A DNA stretch of 64,000 nucleotides from Bacteriovoracaceae bacterium (GTDB taxonomy: Bacteria; Bdellovibrionota; UBA1018). Every line of letters begins with the position of its first letter. The stretch's first letter is position 1. The translations under genes and the position numbers were made by a program. Positions 42,765 through 51,208 of this stretch are shown piece after piece. The stretch is from the NCBI GenBank assembly GCA_947447665.1, contig CANFJX010000002.1:124001-188000 (forward strand), read 5' to 3'. Under the pieces are notes generated by a model. It did not search any database, was not told the origin of the DNA, and worked only from the letters and a program-made list of their open reading frames with translations.

Positions 42765-43547
42765 TTGATTCATTCTACGCGAGTTTATTTTGGCTTTGTT
42801 TGGATTTTTATTGGCTTAAGTAGCACTCAGGCTTTTGCATCGAAGCGTGCCTACCGAGTTGGCGCCCTGATCTATCACGGCGTTGCGACTGCGTATGGAG
42901 ATACCGAGTCGATTAGTAAAATTTTAGATTCCAATGGAATTACCCACCAAGATGTTACCTCTGAGGAACTCAATCGACTGAGCGTCGAAGAGTTATCCCA
43001 ATATGGAATGATAGTTTGGCCGGGCGGTTATGCGGGGCAGATGAGTGCCAGTCTCGAACCAGCGACTCGAGAACGGGTTCGTCTGGCGGTGCGCGAGCGT
43101 GGCGTGAGCTATGTCGGAATTTGTGCTGGAGCCTTCATCGCCGTAAGTCCTGCTCCGACTCCCGGTGTAGATGGACCTGAGTGGGGTCTCGCCATCATCC
43201 CGGCTGAAACCCTCCCCTACTATCACTTGGAGGACGAGGGAGTGGACTACTCACTTGTGAGTCTTGAGCTCGCGGCAGGACGAAGGGGCGACATCGTTTG
43301 GTGGGGCGGTCCTACCCTCCCGGAGGTGGCTCACGGGGTGATTGCTAGATATGGTGATAATCGCGAGCCTGCTATCATTCAAACTCAAGCTGGGCAAGGT
43401 CGGGTGATTCTATCAGGCCCCCACCCTGAGGCACCGCGGAGCTGGAGAACAAAGCTTGGATTAGCCGAGTCAGACGGACTGGACCACAAGTTAGCTGGGC
43501 AGTTATTTAGAGCTGCGTTGGAACTAGAAGAACTGAATGTACTTTAG
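42765..43547 (+). CDS. Secreted BPL_N / glutamine-amidotransferase-like protein
   Basis: Begins with TTG, supported by AAGGGGG at eight bases. Signal peptide (FGFVWIFIGLSSTQAFAS). The mature domain matches the biotin-protein-ligase N-terminal-like fold, a class I glutamine amidotransferase relative: RVGALIYHGVA, MIVWPGGYAGQMS, RERGVSYVGICAGAFIAV (nucleophile-elbow Cys in GICAGA), and a C-terminal GQGRVILSGPHPEAP containing the conserved His. The function of the exported group is unknown. An isolated gene with a hairpin downstream. Confidence 0.8.
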   Translation: MIHSTRVYFGFVWIFIGLSSTQAFASKRAYRVGALIYHGVATAYGDTESISKILDSNGITHQDVTSEELNRLSVEELSQYGMIVWPGGYAGQMSASLEPATRERVRLAVRERGVSYVGICAGAFIAVSPAPTPGVDGPEWGLAIIPAETLPYYHLEDEGVDYSLVSLELAAGRRGDIVWWGGPTLPEVAHGVIARYGDNREPAIIQTQAGQGRVILSGPHPEAPRSWRTKLGLAESDGLDHKLAGQLFRAALELEELNVL

Positions 43548-43573
43548 GGACCTATTCGTTGATCCCCCCATGG

Positions 43574-43607
43574 TTCGGGGTGTTCTGGCTCTCCAGAACA
43601 CCCCGAA
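43574..43607. terminator. 15-bp perfect hairpin between convergent genes
   Basis: TTCGGGGTGTTCTGG and its exact complement enclose a 4-base CTCT loop; one more wobble and one more pair extend the stem. It lies between a plus-strand and a minus-strand stop. There is no immediate T-run, so it may be a bidirectional, T-tail-poor terminator or a REP-like element. Confidence 0.6.
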
Positions 43608-43623
43608 TCCTCAACCTGATTTT

Positions 43624-44199
43624 TTAATTCATTGATCCGTCTAAGGAAACTGGGCTCGAAATTTCTGAACTTTCGCCGGCTGGTTCACTCGCTGGTTCAC
43701 TCGCATTGGATAACCATTGAGCAAGTCGGTTGAATGGGTAGCGAACAATTCGGGTTCCCATTCCAAGCACGTCGGTTGCCGTCTTTTTGCTCTCTAGTAC
43801 TGCATGAATCAATTGGTCCGAACCTGAGTAGACACAGGCAACCGCTTGATGAGCTGCTTCGGTGCTGCGGAGAAGTGCTTGATTTACTGTTCCCATTGCT
43901 GCGCTCGGCAGGTTTTGGCAAAAGGCGGTCGCGGCTCGGCAGGTGCCACGAGCTTTTCTAGCGACTGAGTTTTCTAAAGGCGCTTCTTCCAGTTCGTTTT
44001 CTAATTCTACATCGCAGACCTGAGCTTCATCGCTACTTTGAGAATCAGTCGCAACCGCATCTCGTTGCTGAGGTTCGGTCGCAATTCCATGCGAAATCCA
44101 ATCTGATGGGAGCTGGACCGCTTGATTTGGGGCGCATGCACCTAACAGAATAATAAGATTTAAACACAGGACTGATTTAAAAAGAGGGTTGTTTTTCAT
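43624..44199 (-). CDS. Predicted lipoprotein of unknown function
   Basis: 191 residues. Signal peptide SVLCLNLIILLGAC with lipobox LGAC. Mature region is acidic and Ser/Ala-rich with several cysteines (RGTCRAATAFCQNLP, AVACVYSG) and a Ser/Glu-rich tail. No family recognised. No Shine-Dalgarno precedes the ATG; a weak promoter-like sequence ends seven to eight bases before it. Confidence 0.65.
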   Translation of the reverse strand: MKNNPLFKSVLCLNLIILLGACAPNQAVQLPSDWISHGIATEPQQRDAVATDSQSSDEAQVCDVELENELEEAPLENSVARKARGTCRAATAFCQNLPSAAMGTVNQALLRSTEAAHQAVACVYSGSDQLIHAVLESKKTATDVLGMGTRIVRYPFNRLAQWLSNASEPASEPAGESSEISSPVSLDGSMN

Positions 44200-44207
44200 G
44201 GGGCCGA

Positions 44208-44236
44208 TAACTACCGATAAAAAGGAATTTAGTCAA
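44208..44236 (-). promoter_or_regulatory. Weak sigma-70-like promoter close to the lipoprotein ATG
   Basis: Minus strand TTGACT, 17-18 bases, then TAGTTAT. The -10 box is a poor match. If real, transcription would start at or next to the ATG and the mRNA would be leaderless. Confidence 0.3.
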
Positions 44237-44322
44237 CAAAAAAAAAGAGCGGCTCTGCGACTCCTAGAGCTGGAGGAACCGGCTGAAATGGTTTATGTAT
44301 GGTGACGAAAGGAAACTAAACG

Positions 44323-45627
44323 ATGACGGATGCTTCCCAGTCTTTTAAGTTGAGTTCGCTTCGGCTCGGGTCCTCAAATCCCTACTGTATCTGGGGCGTT
44401 GCTGCATTGTTTTACATGTACCAGTTCGTCTTAAGAGTGGCTCCTAGTGTTTTAGTGGAAGATCTGATGATTTCCTTTCAAGCAAGTGCTTCTAGTGTGG
44501 GGTCGTTATCCGCTATTGCGATGTATTTTTATTCACTTTTTCAAATTCCATCCGGGATTTTGTCTGATCATTTTGGGGTGAGAAAAGTCATCCTCACTTC
44601 ACTCATTTTATGTATTTTGGGAACATTGATTTTTGCGTCTTCGAATCAAATCGAGGTAGCGAAGTTCGGACGCCTTATTCTGGGTATCGGCTCATCTGCT
44701 GCCTTTTTGTGTTTAGGGAAAATCGCTAGTCAGTACTTCCCGCCTAACCGGAGGGCCACTCTCTTTGGTTTGGCCATGTCTGTGGGTACCCTGGGAGCTC
44801 TGAACGGGGGGCCTCCCCTCGCCTACTTGGTGGGTCAGATGGGCTGGAGGGGGAGTCTTTTTGTGGTCAGTGCTGCTGGTGGAGTCATTTTTGTAGTTAA
44901 CTATCTTTTTCTGGATCATTCGGGGCCCTCCATTCCCTCGGCCCTCTCGACTCCGGTAGAAAAATTGAGTTACGTTCGAATTCTTGATGTATTTAAAAAT
45001 CGTTTAGTTTGGACTCATGCTTTGAGTGCCCTCGGGGTGTATTTGTCTCTTGCTGTTTTGGCAGATCTCTGGGGCCCGTCCTTTGTTATTCAACGTTTTG
45101 GGGTGAACAAGCAGATTGCGGCTGAGACGTTATCGTGGATGTACGTAGGACTTTTTGTTGGGAGTCTTGTGCTGTCCTGGTTGAGTGATTGGCTCCAAAA
45201 TAGAAAAATATTAATTATCCTGAGTACTGCCTCGATTTCTACCCTACTTGTTTTTCTCATTTACTACCCCGGTTTGACCCTTTTTCAGGGTACCCTTATG
45301 ATCGGCCTACTTGGGTTTTTTGCTGGCGCCGAAATGCTCTGCTTCACCGGCGCGAGCGAGGCTTCGACTGCTCGAACTGCAGGGACAGTGACTGGCGTCG
45401 TTAATACAGTCGTGATGTTAACTGGCGCAATCATCCAGCATCAGGTGGGACACCTTTTGGACTCAGTCTGGGCAGGTGAGTTCGTGAGCGAGGGTGTGAG
45501 GGCCTACTCTTTAAGTAATTTTCAGTACGCATTGGCGCTTTTGCCTATTCTTGCTGGGGGCTCATTTGTCGCCAGTCTATTCCTTCCTAGTTCCCTGCAT
45601 TCTCACCCTTTGCCGAGTAAGTTGTAG
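44323..45627 (+). CDS. Major facilitator superfamily transporter
   Basis: 434 residues with 12 predicted spans. MFS motif A-like loop SDHFGVRKVIL between spans 2 and 3, and the repeated LSWMYVGLFVGSLVLSWLSDWLQNRKIL in the second half. Close in style to the nitrate/hexuronate-like group of MFS carriers; the substrate cannot be read. AAAGGAAA Shine-Dalgarno present. No operon partner is apparent: the next gene starts 233 bases later and is preceded by a duplicated sequence. Confidence 0.9.
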   Translation: MTDASQSFKLSSLRLGSSNPYCIWGVAALFYMYQFVLRVAPSVLVEDLMISFQASASSVGSLSAIAMYFYSLFQIPSGILSDHFGVRKVILTSLILCILGTLIFASSNQIEVAKFGRLILGIGSSAAFLCLGKIASQYFPPNRRATLFGLAMSVGTLGALNGGPPLAYLVGQMGWRGSLFVVSAAGGVIFVVNYLFLDHSGPSIPSALSTPVEKLSYVRILDVFKNRLVWTHALSALGVYLSLAVLADLWGPSFVIQRFGVNKQIAAETLSWMYVGLFVGSLVLSWLSDWLQNRKILIILSTASISTLLVFLIYYPGLTLFQGTLMIGLLGFFAGAEMLCFTGASEASTARTAGTVTGVVNTVVMLTGAIIQHQVGHLLDSVWAGEFVSEGVRAYSLSNFQYALALLPILAGGSFVASLFLPSSLHSHPLPSKL

Positions 45628-45665
45628 CGATTTACCGACAGTTCATTGGCTTTTCTCAATATGCG

Positions 45666-45767
45666 ATGCCTCAATTCAGTTGTAAGGCCTTTTCTGCTGT
45701 TCTTGGTGGTGGCACAGGAGCTGCACTGGGAGCAGTATCTCAAAGAAAATGGCTAAAAATATTCTAA
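45666..45767 (+). CDS. Possible small glycine-zipper ORF
   Basis: A 33-codon frame not on the ORF track: MPQFSCKAFSAV, then LGGGTGAALGAVSQ, ending WLKIF. The GxxxG/GAALGA stretch resembles a glycine-zipper peptide. There is no obvious Shine-Dalgarno, so it could also be a gene remnant. Confidence 0.2.
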   Translation: MPQFSCKAFSAVLGGGTGAALGAVSQRKWLKIF

Positions 45768-45788
45768 GTTGAAAAATATTCTAAGTTG
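45755..45788 (+). repeat. Exact tandem 17-bp duplication
   Basis: AAAAATATTCTAAGTTG occurs twice without a gap, about 70 bases upstream of the diiron-protein gene. It looks like a recent slippage duplication and may affect promoter spacing. Confidence 0.7.
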
Positions 45789-45860
45789 ATGTAAAAAATC
45801 AAAATCTTTGAGAGTAGTGCCTCGAGAAGTTCCCAAAATTCAGCTTTTTTAGGAGTAGTT

Positions 45861-46544
45861 GTGATCTCAAGCGATTTGTTGATTTTAAAAGAAAGTAGAA
45901 AAGCCGCAATACAATCGAGTCCGCTGTTTAATCGAGAATTGGACCTGAATCGCAATGAATTAACTTTCATTTTTTCTCAGTACTGGCATCTTTTGACCTA
46001 TTTTCCGAACTTTTTGGCCTATTTGATCACAGTTCTTCCCAGGCTGAGCGACAAGAGCTCTGTTGCCCGAGTTCTTTCAGAGGAGTTGGGGGATGGAAAC
46101 CTAGAAGAAGCACATGAAGGGGCCTACTTCGGAGCTCTGAAATTGTTGGGAATTGATGAAAACCAAGTAAGATCCTCCGTGCCCCTTCCAAAGACCCAAT
46201 CAATGATGTCTGGCTACTACTCTTGCGCTAATGAACCTTTGAAGGCACTTGGATTCTTTCTTTCAACTGAGTTTGCTGATCTTTGGATCGTTTCAAATCT
46301 AGGGCGGCTCATGCTCAATGCCTTACCTGAGCGACAAACCATCAAATGGATTGATCTTCATGTCAAGCAAGAGCCTGGGCATGTTGCTGATGCGAATGAT
46401 TGCCTCGGGTGGATTTCAACTCCCGATGATCACAATCGTGTTACTTCTCACGCTCAGGAGTGCGCTCGCTTGTGGGATGATTTCTTCCTAGGGATCTATG
46501 AAGAGATTGAGTCAGCACGTAAAAAACTGACCACGGTTATTTAG
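45861..46544 (+). CDS. Heme-oxygenase-like diiron oxidase/oxygenase family protein
   Basis: 227 residues, all-helical. The signature SEELGDGNLEEAHEGAYFGAL matches the metal-ligand helix of heme-oxygenase-like diiron enzymes (the CADD/UndA/TenA-PqqC fold; ligands in E-xG-xG-x-H arrangement), and a later EPGHVADANDC supplies further Glu/His/Asp candidates. GTG start with AGGAG at five bases. Members oxidise diverse small molecules, so the substrate is unknown. It is the first gene of a unit with a Cache-like lipoprotein and a hybrid kinase (14-bp gap, then a 19-bp overlap). Confidence 0.75.
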   Translation: MISSDLLILKESRKAAIQSSPLFNRELDLNRNELTFIFSQYWHLLTYFPNFLAYLITVLPRLSDKSSVARVLSEELGDGNLEEAHEGAYFGALKLLGIDENQVRSSVPLPKTQSMMSGYYSCANEPLKALGFFLSTEFADLWIVSNLGRLMLNALPERQTIKWIDLHVKQEPGHVADANDCLGWISTPDDHNRVTSHAQECARLWDDFFLGIYEEIESARKKLTTVI

Positions 46545-46557
46545 GCGGAGATGAGCT

Positions 46558-47565
46558 ATGCGGAAGTCTTTTCTTACTCCATTTCGCCTCTATCTTTGCG
46601 TTGCTCCTCTGCTGGGTTGTAATCCTGAACGACTCTCACATCATCATGAAGAATTACATTCCAAGGTTCATCAATTCTATCAAGATGCCTTTGATGGGTT
46701 TGAGAGCGAAATTGAGGGCTCCGCTAAGCTGATTGAACGATGCCTTGACTCCAAGAGCCGCTGCAGTGCAAACGGTTCAGCGCCAGATCAGCTCAGTAGT
46801 CTCTACGTGCCAGATTTTTCGCCCAAAGGTTCGGTGCTCCAAAGATTCAAGCAAATCTCTACGCCCCTTGAAGCCAGCTGGGACGCCTTCTTAAGGGCTC
46901 ATCCCTATATTAGTTGGTTTTACGTCCTCGACGTGCTTTCTGGTGCCTTGAGGATTTCGCCCGCGACCCCGACTGATATGACTTTCGGTAAGTCCATGGA
47001 CTTTAAGACCTTCGAATTTTATGAGTCCGCTACGCGAGAATATCCCAAGGTCGCATGGCAAAAGAAAACCAAAGAGGACATGAGTGGCACGGGTCTTATT
47101 TTAATGGCATCGAAGGCCGTGAAGAATTTGAGAGGCCAAGTCTCTCATGTAATTTCAGGCGACGTGAAGGTATCCTTTATGTCAAAATCGGTGCAGCCTC
47201 TTTTTGACGAGTTCGTGTCAAGATCGAGATCTAAAGGCTTCCATTTTTTCGCCTACCTTAAGCCCGAGCATGGTCTGCGGAGTCAGATTTCTGAATATGC
47301 TTCTGATCAAGCGGAGTGGCTTTCTATTAAATCTTTTTCTAATAATGGTGACGAGTTCCTGCATGTGACGCCAGTGGTCCAGGCCAAACTCCTGTCGATA
47401 GAGGATCGCGCAACCGCTCTCGCCAATCAGGCGGTCCAGGAAACTTTGCCAGGGTATGCTGCAAGTTTTGTTACAGGGCGCGTGCATCTGGGACAGGCTC
47501 CTTATCACTGCTCGGTCAGTCAACTCAAAAAACCACAGGTTATTTTATGGATCTGCTCAAGATAA
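46558..47565 (+). CDS. Putative Cache-like sensor lipoprotein
   Basis: 335 residues. Signal peptide (FRLYLCVAPLLGC) with lipobox. The centre resembles a Cache sensor domain: ISWFYVLDVLSGALRISPATP, then YPKVAWQKKTKEDMSGTGLILMASKAV, and a strand-rich RGQVSHVISGDVKVSFM. That arrangement (aromatic-rich first strand, then W..., then V..DV) is typical of extracytoplasmic ligand-binding Cache modules. Here it is not attached to a kinase but precedes one, overlapping it by 19 bp. It may act as the ligand-binding partner of that kinase. Confidence 0.6.
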   Translation: MRKSFLTPFRLYLCVAPLLGCNPERLSHHHEELHSKVHQFYQDAFDGFESEIEGSAKLIERCLDSKSRCSANGSAPDQLSSLYVPDFSPKGSVLQRFKQISTPLEASWDAFLRAHPYISWFYVLDVLSGALRISPATPTDMTFGKSMDFKTFEFYESATREYPKVAWQKKTKEDMSGTGLILMASKAVKNLRGQVSHVISGDVKVSFMSKSVQPLFDEFVSRSRSKGFHFFAYLKPEHGLRSQISEYASDQAEWLSIKSFSNNGDEFLHVTPVVQAKLLSIEDRATALANQAVQETLPGYAASFVTGRVHLGQAPYHCSVSQLKKPQVILWICSR

Positions 47566-49484
47566 GTAAAATAAAGCAGATGCAGATTCGAAGTTGGAAG
47601 CTGCAGCATTTTGTCTGCATAGTAGTCGTTTTTTGGTCGCTCATCTTGGCGCCCATCACATTTTCTGTTTACCTAGAAAATTGTAAAAGTGACCTTCGCG
47701 AACTCAAGCTAAATCTGAACAGTCAGCTCCAACAGTATCATTCTAATCTTAGGAACTCGCGCTGGGCCTTGACACGATTTAATTTCCTTCGGCATCACTT
47801 TTTCAAGACAGACCCTCAGCTTCTTAGCTCGCTCGAGGGGATTTTTCTCCCAGGGTTTTCCTTCGGTACTCAAAGTGAATATTTTATTTTGCGGGACCTA
47901 GAGGGTAAGACCAAGTTGGAAGCCCTGCGGGGCGCTCTCGTGAGTCGTCATAGCGACCTATATATCCCAGGTGAGAAGGATCTGGTTAAGCGGGGCGAGG
48001 GCATTGTGACGATTCCCTGTAAGATTAATCAAATACCTTATCTTTGTCTCATTAGTACGCCCGATCTTCGTAATTACCAGGAAGCCTCCGACCGCTATAT
48101 TACGTTAGGAGCGATTCCGAGGTCGGAGCTCTACTCTCTTTCGCGATCGCCTGAAGTTCAGCAATACTCGCTGTTTCGAGTGGATCAACCCGGATTTCAT
48201 TTCTCCTTCGACTCAGACTTCAAACAGGAGTTCGGTTCGTGGCAGAATTTAGGCAGTCTTTTTCGGCAAAGCGTCGAACCTTATCCTGGGTTTTGGATTT
48301 CCCTCAGCTACCCTTGGACAGACTTCCTGGTGATGACTTCTGGAGCCATTTTAATTCTATCCGTTTTAGTTACGATTGCGGGTCTGATTATTAATCAGAT
48401 TTTTCAAGTTCGGATAAAAACCGAGTTAGAAATGGAGTCTTTGAAGAATGAGAGGGAAAGTTACGAGAGAGTTCAACTTTTAGTCAAGGGCGTGATCCAT
48501 GATATCGAGAGCCCTTTAGCTGCTCTTCGGGTTCTATCAGCAGGTGAGCAGGACACGGATAGAAAAAGTCTGTTTGATCTTCTTTTCAAGCGTGTTCGTC
48601 TGATTGTAAGCGACCTTGAGGGGAAGGGAAATTCGGGAGGCCGAGTGGAGCCTTCTTACTTGCCTATTATCCCAATCTTGAACTCCATCGTGCTCGAAAA
48701 GCAAAAAGAACTTGGAATGCGTGCTTCTTTAATTTTAGATTCTGGGAAAATCTCTGCAGCATGGGTTTGCGGTGTTTACTCTGATTTTTTCAGGATGTTT
48801 TCTAATATTGTTAATAATGCAGTTCAAGCCTCAGAAAAGAATTCTATCATTCGAATTAAGCTCGAAGTCGATTTAATAAAAGAAAAAATCAGTATCTTCG
48901 TGATTGACTCTGGGAGAGGAATTCCAGAGGAGTTGGTGAGTCGACTTTTCGAAAAGGGCGCAACTTTTGGAAAATCGGGTGGTAGCGGTATTGGCCTTTT
49001 CCAAGCTAGGAACACAGCTCGCGCAATGAATGGGGATATTTATATAAGACCTAATCCCGATGAGCCTGGAACGGTGGTCGAGATATTGCTTCCCTCGCTT
49101 GAGGCCCCAGGCTGGTTCCGGCCAGAAATTCAGCTATCGCCAGGGGGGAGAATCGTACTGGTCGATGACGAGGAAATTGTACAGAAAATATTTCAAGATA
49201 AGCTAAAAAGATCCAGCATCGATTACGAGATTCAGTTTTTCTCTCATCCGAGTTCAGTGCCTATCGAGCTGATTCATGATCCCCGTTGTTTTTTTGTTAT
49301 TGATAATAATTACGGCGTTGACCTATCTGCTGGATTGCAATTTTGTCAAAAACTCCCAGCCCATCGGACTCTTTTATTTACATCAGATTGGAACTTAAAA
49401 GCTATTCAGATTCAGTCCGAGGAGTTTAAAATTAGTCTCCTTGGTAAAGAGTTTTTAGAGCTGATTAAATTTGTGCAGGTCTGA
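47547..49484 (+). CDS. Hybrid sensor histidine kinase with C-terminal receiver-like domain
   Basis: 645 residues. Two membrane spans (about 22-42 and 268-290) enclose a periplasmic sensor of about 225 residues. Kinase motifs: phosphoacceptor His in VIHDIESPLAALR (about 317), N-box FSNIVNNAVQAS, G1 DSGRGIPEELVSRLFEKGATFGKSGGSGIGLFQA. A REC-like domain follows: RIVLVDDEEIVQK, phosphoacceptor candidate in CFFVIDNNYG, then LLFTSDW and LLGKEF (Thr/Ser and Lys equivalents). No separate response regulator follows, so output may pass to an unlinked partner. Confidence 0.85.
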   Translation: MDLLKISKIKQMQIRSWKLQHFVCIVVVFWSLILAPITFSVYLENCKSDLRELKLNLNSQLQQYHSNLRNSRWALTRFNFLRHHFFKTDPQLLSSLEGIFLPGFSFGTQSEYFILRDLEGKTKLEALRGALVSRHSDLYIPGEKDLVKRGEGIVTIPCKINQIPYLCLISTPDLRNYQEASDRYITLGAIPRSELYSLSRSPEVQQYSLFRVDQPGFHFSFDSDFKQEFGSWQNLGSLFRQSVEPYPGFWISLSYPWTDFLVMTSGAILILSVLVTIAGLIINQIFQVRIKTELEMESLKNERESYERVQLLVKGVIHDIESPLAALRVLSAGEQDTDRKSLFDLLFKRVRLIVSDLEGKGNSGGRVEPSYLPIIPILNSIVLEKQKELGMRASLILDSGKISAAWVCGVYSDFFRMFSNIVNNAVQASEKNSIIRIKLEVDLIKEKISIFVIDSGRGIPEELVSRLFEKGATFGKSGGSGIGLFQARNTARAMNGDIYIRPNPDEPGTVVEILLPSLEAPGWFRPEIQLSPGGRIVLVDDEEIVQKIFQDKLKRSSIDYEIQFFSHPSSVPIELIHDPRCFFVIDNNYGVDLSAGLQFCQKLPAHRTLLFTSDWNLKAIQIQSEEFKISLLGKEFLELIKFVQV

Positions 49485-49719
49485 TTAGATTAAGCTTATC
49501 AAGTCTTAGAAGATAGGTTTTAATTAATATATCATTAATTTAATATATCGATTTTTAATTTTATCCACTGTCTCTATTGGATTTCTCATTACTATTGAGA
49601 AGTTATCTCGCTCAGATACCGCTGAGTTCATTGGGCCGGAGTTCATTGGACCGGAACCCATTGCTCAGTCCTCACCTATTCCGACACCTTCCAGTGGGTT
49701 AGCCTCGAATGAGCACGAA

Positions 49720-50358
49720 GTGTGGCTTCTTAGTCACCAAGAGTCGGGCGTGATCTCGAGTCTCCTCCTAAACTACTTCGGACGGTTTGACCTAGGGGAG
49801 CGGCTTAATCTCCTTGTGGGCGGAAGTGCGGGTTTTATTGAGAATGTGGGGCCTACCCTCCTGGGTTTGAGTACAGAGCTTAAGGTGGATGAGATTCGGA
49901 GCCATTTCGTTTTGGGAGTTCAGCACGAGCGTTGGTCGGGCTGGGGAATTACCGAAAACCGTGCCGAGTCTTACTGGGATTTTCGGCCGCTCCCTAGCTT
50001 GAGTCTAGCGGTTGGTTATAGTTATCGGGCCCCTCAATATCGAGGTTTGGGGATTCAGTCCCTTTCTTGGCCCACTGCTACAGCTGAGTGGGGGGCTCTT
50101 TACCGTTTGGAGTGGAAGTTTCTGGGCCATTCTGATTCGCAAGTCGCTCGCTTGAGCGCTTCGTTTCTAGTTTGGAACTATGATCGGATGCGCTTAGCAA
50201 CCTCCGACAATATTCATTTTTCAATCATACCCTCCTATCGCCTTTCTCAGAGCGGAAGCCTTCAGGTCATGTTGATGACCGCTGTGAAAGGCTTTTCGGG
50301 TGCGGTTGTTTCTTGGGACCAATTGGATTTGGGTTTGGGGTGGAAGTATGATTTCTAG
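49720..50358 (+). CDS. Barrel-like protein whose signal peptide lacks a canonical start
   Basis: From GTG 49720, 212 residues rich in alternating aromatic/polar strands (LSLAVGYSYRAPQYRGLGIQS, RLSASFLVWNYDRMRL, DQLDLGLGWKYDF), with a terminal Phe as in outer-membrane barrels. The frame stays open upstream to 49528 and encodes a signal-like FLILSTVSIGFLITIEKLS and a repeat EFIGPEFIGPE, yet that stretch has no ATG, GTG or TTG. Either a rare start (ATT/ATA/ATC) is used, or the 5' end is damaged. The metallophosphoesterase gene overlaps its end by 11 bp. Confidence 0.5.
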   Translation: MWLLSHQESGVISSLLLNYFGRFDLGERLNLLVGGSAGFIENVGPTLLGLSTELKVDEIRSHFVLGVQHERWSGWGITENRAESYWDFRPLPSLSLAVGYSYRAPQYRGLGIQSLSWPTATAEWGALYRLEWKFLGHSDSQVARLSASFLVWNYDRMRLATSDNIHFSIIPSYRLSQSGSLQVMLMTAVKGFSGAVVSWDQLDLGLGWKYDF

Positions 50359-51205
50359 GCGATCTTCGGCGGCTCTTCTTTTAGTTTTTTGTTTATTCTT
50401 TGGTTGTGGGAAAAACCTTGCTCAGGTCTTCTTTCACGTTTCGGTTGATCAGAGGGCTAAGGAGAGTTTATCCGGCACGATCCGGGTGCCCACTCCCCTG
50501 TCTCTAAGTGATCCGTCGTCATTTCGCTTCGCAGTCTTTGGAGACGTTCAGATTCGAGCCGAAAATAAAAATATGCTCACTACTTTCAAAAACGAGGTCA
50601 CCGACCGAAATATTGACTTCTTCGTCGTTCTCGGAGATCTGACCGAGGATGGTAACAATCAAGAGCTAGCCGACATCAAATCAGATCTCGATCAAGTAGG
50701 AGTACCCTACTATGCCACCATTGGTAACCATGACCTTTTTCAGGCTAATCCCTCTGGCGGTTGGGAGTCGTGGAAATCTACTTTTGGTGCTGCCACCTAT
50801 TCGGTCACCCTAGGTAATGCTGTGCGACTCATACTACTTGATACCTCCTCAGGCAATATTGGAGCAACTCAGTTTAAATGGCTCGAAAATCAGCTAAAAA
50901 CTCAAGCGCCTTTTACACTGGTGGGATCTCATTATCCCGTGAATGATGGCAGTGGCCCTAGTATTTGGAGGCTCGAGAGTGTCGAGGAGCGTTACAAGCT
51001 TACGAGTCTTTTGGATCGATATGGGGTTTATGCCTACCTCGGTGGACATGTTCACGGTTATCGCGAGGGACGGGTAGGAAATATTCTTCATTTAACGATC
51101 GGAAGTATGTACCCCTATGCTTTGGATTTTGGCACCCGTGGTTATGTTTTATTTCAGTACGAGCGGGGCAACTTAACCTGGGAGAGAATCGATCTTGGGG
51201 CCTAA
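50348..51205 (+). CDS. Metallophosphoesterase lipoprotein
   Basis: Start at MISRRSSAALLLVFCLFFGC (lipobox FFGC), overlapping the previous stop, rather than at the track's 50300. Calcineurin-like motifs: FAVFGDVQI, VVLGDLTEDGNN, ATIGNHDLF, VGSHYPV and YLGGHVHGYREG. The GDVQ variant in the first motif replaces the usual GDxH, which may alter the metal site. Probably anchored in the envelope; substrate unknown. Confidence 0.85.
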   Translation: MISRRSSAALLLVFCLFFGCGKNLAQVFFHVSVDQRAKESLSGTIRVPTPLSLSDPSSFRFAVFGDVQIRAENKNMLTTFKNEVTDRNIDFFVVLGDLTEDGNNQELADIKSDLDQVGVPYYATIGNHDLFQANPSGGWESWKSTFGAATYSVTLGNAVRLILLDTSSGNIGATQFKWLENQLKTQAPFTLVGSHYPVNDGSGPSIWRLESVEERYKLTSLLDRYGVYAYLGGHVHGYREGRVGNILHLTIGSMYPYALDFGTRGYVLFQYERGNLTWERIDLGA

Positions 51206-51208
51206 TGT

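Noticed and set aside
45710-45725. TGGCAC-N5-CTGCA, a near match to a sigma-54 promoter before the diiron gene
   Set aside because: The -12 TTGC is CTGC, and the site lies within a possible tiny ORF; too weak to call.
49500-49560. AT-rich direct repeat TTAATATATC downstream of the hybrid kinase
   Set aside because: Short, low-complexity AT sequence; repeats of this size are expected by chance.
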